Below are positions 63,201 to 64,000 of a stretch of 64,000 nt of DNA, in pieces (the stretch's first letter is position 1; each line of letters opens with the position of its first letter). The translations under genes were made by a program, and so were the position numbers. Source of the DNA: Asterias amurensis (Eukaryota; Echinodermata; Asteroidea; Forcipulatida; Asteriidae). The notes below the pieces were generated by a model. It saw only the letters and a list, made by a program, of their open reading frames with translations, was not told where the DNA came from and searched no databases. The stretch is taken from the NCBI RefSeq assembly GCF_032118995.1, contig NC_092651.1, positions 24,164,349 through 24,228,348 on the forward strand. The letters are read 5' to 3'.

Positions 63201-64000
63201 ACTCTGACATCAAGACAGAGCCATGTGTTGATCCACAAGTTAAGATGGAGGTGGAATCCAGCATTGCTGAATCAGACGATCAATCTAAACCTGCTTCAAC
63301 AGCTGAAGAAAGGATGGAGGTAACTGAGCCTGTCAAACTTGAAATCAAGACGGAGGATGCAACACAAATCTCTCAAACTGTTAGTACTGAAGAGATTAGG
63401 ATTAAGCAGGAGCCTGTTGACGATGCAGAGATGCAGAGTGAAACTGCTGCTGCGGTTGACAATCCTTCAGACATCGTCTCAGGGCAATCACCATCGGTAT
63501 TCATTCCAGGTTTAACGTTATCCGTTCAACCAGCAGCAGTCACAGAGGAATTCCAAGAAACTCTACCATCCACAGAAACACAACAACCTACAGAAACACA
63601 ACAACCTTCAGAAACACAACAACAAACAGAAACACAGGAACAAACAGAAACACAAGAATCCCCAGAAACACAACAATTCACAGAAACACAACAACCTACA
63701 GAAACACAACAACTAACAGAAACACAACAACTAACAGAAACACAACAACCTACAGAAACACCAGTATCCACAGAAACACAAGTCACAACCACTGAACCAT
63801 CATCGGATGTAAATCCTACAGAAGTCAATGAGACATGCCAAACGACGTCCACCAGTGAAGAGGTTGACCCTAGTGTAGCGGACACAGGCTCATCACCAGT
63901 GGAAACCACCCAAGTGGAAGCCACCCCGGTGGAGAATCAGGCGGACCAAAAAACAGACGACCCTTCTGTGGATACGGAAACCAAAGACTCTGAAACGAAA
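36237..64000 (+). CDS. PCF11: PCF11, pre-mRNA cleavage complex II and termination factor (17 coding exons seen, runs off the window)
   Basis: Coding exons: 36237-36389, 42170-42295, 45109-45294, 46660-46884, 47476-47787, 48688-49772, 50733-51036, 51844-54092, 54640-55094, 55585-55691, 56537-56658, 57940-58026, 58624-58760, 59726-59823, 60997-61089, 61615-61650, 62741-64000 and on. All borders are GT-AG and the phases give 2345 codons without a stop; the human protein is about 1555 aa. PCF11 binds the RNA polymerase II C-terminal domain and CLP1 and drives 3'-end cleavage and termination in the nucleus. Seen in order: CTD-interacting domain (1-155), Gln/Lys coiled coil, Pro/Gln-rich part, DPRL repeats and an RS-rich basic segment, a conserved helical block (RLSIDPSVSIPKEL), RDG/REG repeats, a VDVSSLLAKLVATGIL helix, two zinc fingers, and an acidic Ser/Thr tail with many SUMO-type motifs. 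ATG 36237 gives the same start region as known PCF11. Confidence 0.97.
41515..41622. mobile_element. TTAA-bounded MITE, repeat K copy 1, in PCF11 intron 1
   Basis: Between TTAA 41511-41514 and TTAA 41623-41626, with ends AGCCAGATTCATACTTCCTG and GCAGGAAGTATGAACCATGC. A second copy is at about 42459-42610. Confidence 0.75.
41627..41965. mobile_element. TTAA-bounded MITE, repeat B copy, in PCF11 intron 1
   Basis: Between TTAA 41623-41626 (shared with repeat K) and TTAA 41966-41969. Same structure as 6011-6390, about 200 bp before PCF11 exon 2. Confidence 0.8.
42362..42704. mobile_element. Nested element: repeat K copy 2 inside another fold-back element, PCF11 intron 2
   Basis: Outer ends ACACCCCTATGTTTCGACAC and, inverted, GAACATAGGGGTGTCGGAAT enclose the repeat K copy at about 42459-42610, whose right end abuts TTAA 42611-42614. 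Confidence 0.6.
42982..43184. mobile_element. GGCCCAATTTCAT-family MITE in PCF11 intron 2
   Basis: Ends GGGCCCAATTTCATAGAACT and ATGAAATTGGTCC. It is followed by another old repeat with ATAAAGAGGCACTTTGGCCA, whose relative is at about 60600-60810. Confidence 0.7.
43733..43984. repeat. Two repeat G pieces in PCF11 intron 2
   Basis: An inverted piece (to about 43878) meets a direct piece; each keeps an AGGCCTG end. Confidence 0.55.
45598..46571. mobile_element. Long diverged repeat B relative in PCF11 intron 3
   Basis: TTAA at 45594-45597 and 46572-46575; ends GGGGACACGTTGCC and GGCAACGTGTCCC. Longer than other copies (about 970 bp), with a C tract near 46025-46036 and three 21-bp units (TCATCTTTCCAACCAAACTC) at 46459-46520. 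Confidence 0.6.
46660..46884 (+). other. PCF11: PCF11 coiled-coil exon
   Basis: Exon 4, residues 156-230. A run of Lys, Glu, Gln and Leu with KKQEQLLQLQQKRLEFELQQ aligns with the human QKQLLELQQKKLELE region and should form a helix. Confidence 0.85.
46899..47060 (+). repeat. Repeat G copy directly after PCF11 exon 4
   Basis: Begins 14 nt after the exon end with AGGCCTGTATGCTTCG and ends with a version of TATCGGGCCTG. The PCF11 frame stays open into it as far as 46959. Confidence 0.75.
47104..47303. mobile_element. GGCCCAATTTCAT-family MITE in PCF11 intron 4
   Basis: Left end GGGCCCAATCTCTCAAAACT and right end CAGCTTTATGAGATCGGGCC. Confidence 0.65.
47816..48189 (+). mobile_element. Repeat A, complete TTAA-bounded copy in PCF11 intron 5
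   Basis: Between TTAA 47812-47815 and TTAA 48190-48193; starts AGGCAGTGGACACTATTGGT and ends CAATTACCAATAGTGTCCAA. It contains an internal palindrome around GAGACCTCAGATTTAGAACT. Confidence 0.8.
48688..49772 (+). other. PCF11: PCF11 DPR-repeat and RS-rich exon
   Basis: Exon 6, residues 335 to about 695. It opens with SRDPRLARDPRLARRDPRL, a motif also present as DPRL in human PCF11, then runs through a Lys/Glu-rich part to an Arg-Ser block near 49380-49460. Predicted disordered. The long open frame on the opposite strand is a by-product of codon bias. Confidence 0.85.
51079..51346. mobile_element. Diverged repeat J copy in PCF11 intron 7
   Basis: Shares CAGTACGCGCTAATCCTCCA and a GGGACGCAGAAGC segment with 22655-22940. 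Confidence 0.55.
52830..53850 (+). repeat. PCF11: PCF11 RDG/REG protein repeat tract
   Basis: Inside exon 8 (51844-54092), about residues 1126-1466. Units of roughly 5-13 residues vary around FRDGPPREGP, PFRDGP and LREGLP. Many units start with TTTAGAGATGGTCC-like DNA. Rich in Arg, Asp, Gly and Pro, and without Cys. Human PCF11 has RFEGP-type repeats in the same relative place. Confidence 0.9.
56011..56406 (-). mobile_element. Repeat A, inverted copy in PCF11 intron 10
   Basis: TTAA at 56007-56010; runs from AGGCAGTGGACACTATGGTA to TACCAATAGTGTCCACTGCC, with the internal segments in reverse order compared with 47816-48189. Confidence 0.75.
57180..57775 (+). repeat. Possible retroposon 3' end in PCF11 intron 11
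   Basis: Ends with AATAAAAATGAATGAATG and further ATGA units, a tail style seen in LINE-like elements. The body has open frames of 83 and 103 codons with no recognisable domain. Weak call. Confidence 0.3.
58440..58507 (-). repeat. tRNA-derived SINE head, minus strand
   Basis: On the minus strand GGCTTGATAGCTCAGTTGGA reads as a classic A-box region; the part that would hold the B box is replaced by AT-rich sequence. Confidence 0.5.
58879..59051 (+). repeat. Repeat G copy in PCF11 intron 13
   Basis: From AGCCTGTATACTTCG to ATCAGGCCTGC, about 120 bp after exon 13. Confidence 0.7.
59239..59580. mobile_element. Cluster of GGCCCAATTTCAT-family fragments in PCF11 intron 13
   Basis: Several partly overlapping pieces with GAGGGCCCAATTCCATACAG, GGGCCCATTTCATAAACCCT and AGCTCTATGAAATTGGGCCC, suggesting insertion of copies into one another. 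Confidence 0.55.
59965..60158. mobile_element. Repeat I copy in PCF11 intron 14
   Basis: Starts CCATGTAGCACAAGGCAACT and ends TGCCTCGTGTAACATGG. It interrupts an older repeat, visible as CTAAGGG before it and CCCTAAG after it. Confidence 0.6.
62741..64000 (+). other. PCF11: PCF11 acidic C-terminal exon with SUMO-type motifs and TETQQ repeats
   Basis: Exon 17, residues 1926 to at least 2345, open to the window end. It has at least nine hydrophobic-Lys-x-Glu motifs (VKSE, VKTE twice, VKEE, IKTE twice, VKME, VKLE, IKQE). Bases 63577-63780 are an 18-bp tandem array coding for TETQQP-like units. The human tail also holds VKEE and IKTE. Confidence 0.88.

Noticed and set aside
63526-63924. 132-codon minus-strand frame rich in Cys and Val
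   Set aside because: Antisense of the TETQQ array in PCF11 exon 17.

Overview
The window is eukaryotic nuclear DNA: the genes are split by GT-AG introns, there are no operons, and AT-rich non-coding DNA full of short inverted-repeat transposons separates the exons. Gene content (a COMT-type methyltransferase, MMAA, RAB30, PCF11), the head-to-head RAB30/PCF11 pair also known in vertebrates, and the style of the repeats point to an invertebrate deuterostome. My best guess is an echinoderm, probably a sea star. The species call is an inference from memory of repeat style, not a search result.

Layout. 1-3.2 kb: a probable promoter with a non-coding first exon and several hairpin elements. 3.2-5.8 kb (+): a three-coding-exon COMT-like gene, 228 aa. 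5.8-10.6 kb: repeats, including a nested TTAA element, a 28-bp minisatellite, a Tc1/mariner-type element and a 42-bp palindromic minisatellite. 10.7-15.3 kb (+): MMAA, five coding exons, 408 aa. 15.3-17.1 kb: four TTAA-bounded elements laid end to end. 17.1-24.4 kb: no gene recognised. 24.4-28.1 kb (-): RAB30, four coding exons, 197 aa. 28.8-31.1 kb: two tandem-repeat blocks (about 125 bp and about 134 bp units). 35.5-36.2 kb: probable shared promoter. 36.2 kb to the window end (+): PCF11, 17 coding exons seen, at least 2345 codons, continuing beyond the window.

The genes do not form one pathway. COMT-like acts on catechols, MMAA serves mitochondrial cobalamin metabolism, RAB30 is a Golgi-type Rab GTPase, and PCF11 acts in mRNA 3'-end formation and transcription termination. 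The only pair with a likely regulatory link is RAB30/PCF11, through their divergent arrangement.

I found no convincing new gene system. The most interesting signals are: the conserved RAB30/PCF11 pair; a lineage-specific RDG/REG repeat tract in PCF11 where vertebrates carry RFEGP repeats; candidate poly(A) sites in the long first intron of PCF11; tandem DR5-like nuclear-receptor sites in the repeat block upstream of RAB30; chains of TTAA elements sharing single TTAA sites; and small hairpin elements flanked by 12-13 bp direct repeats.
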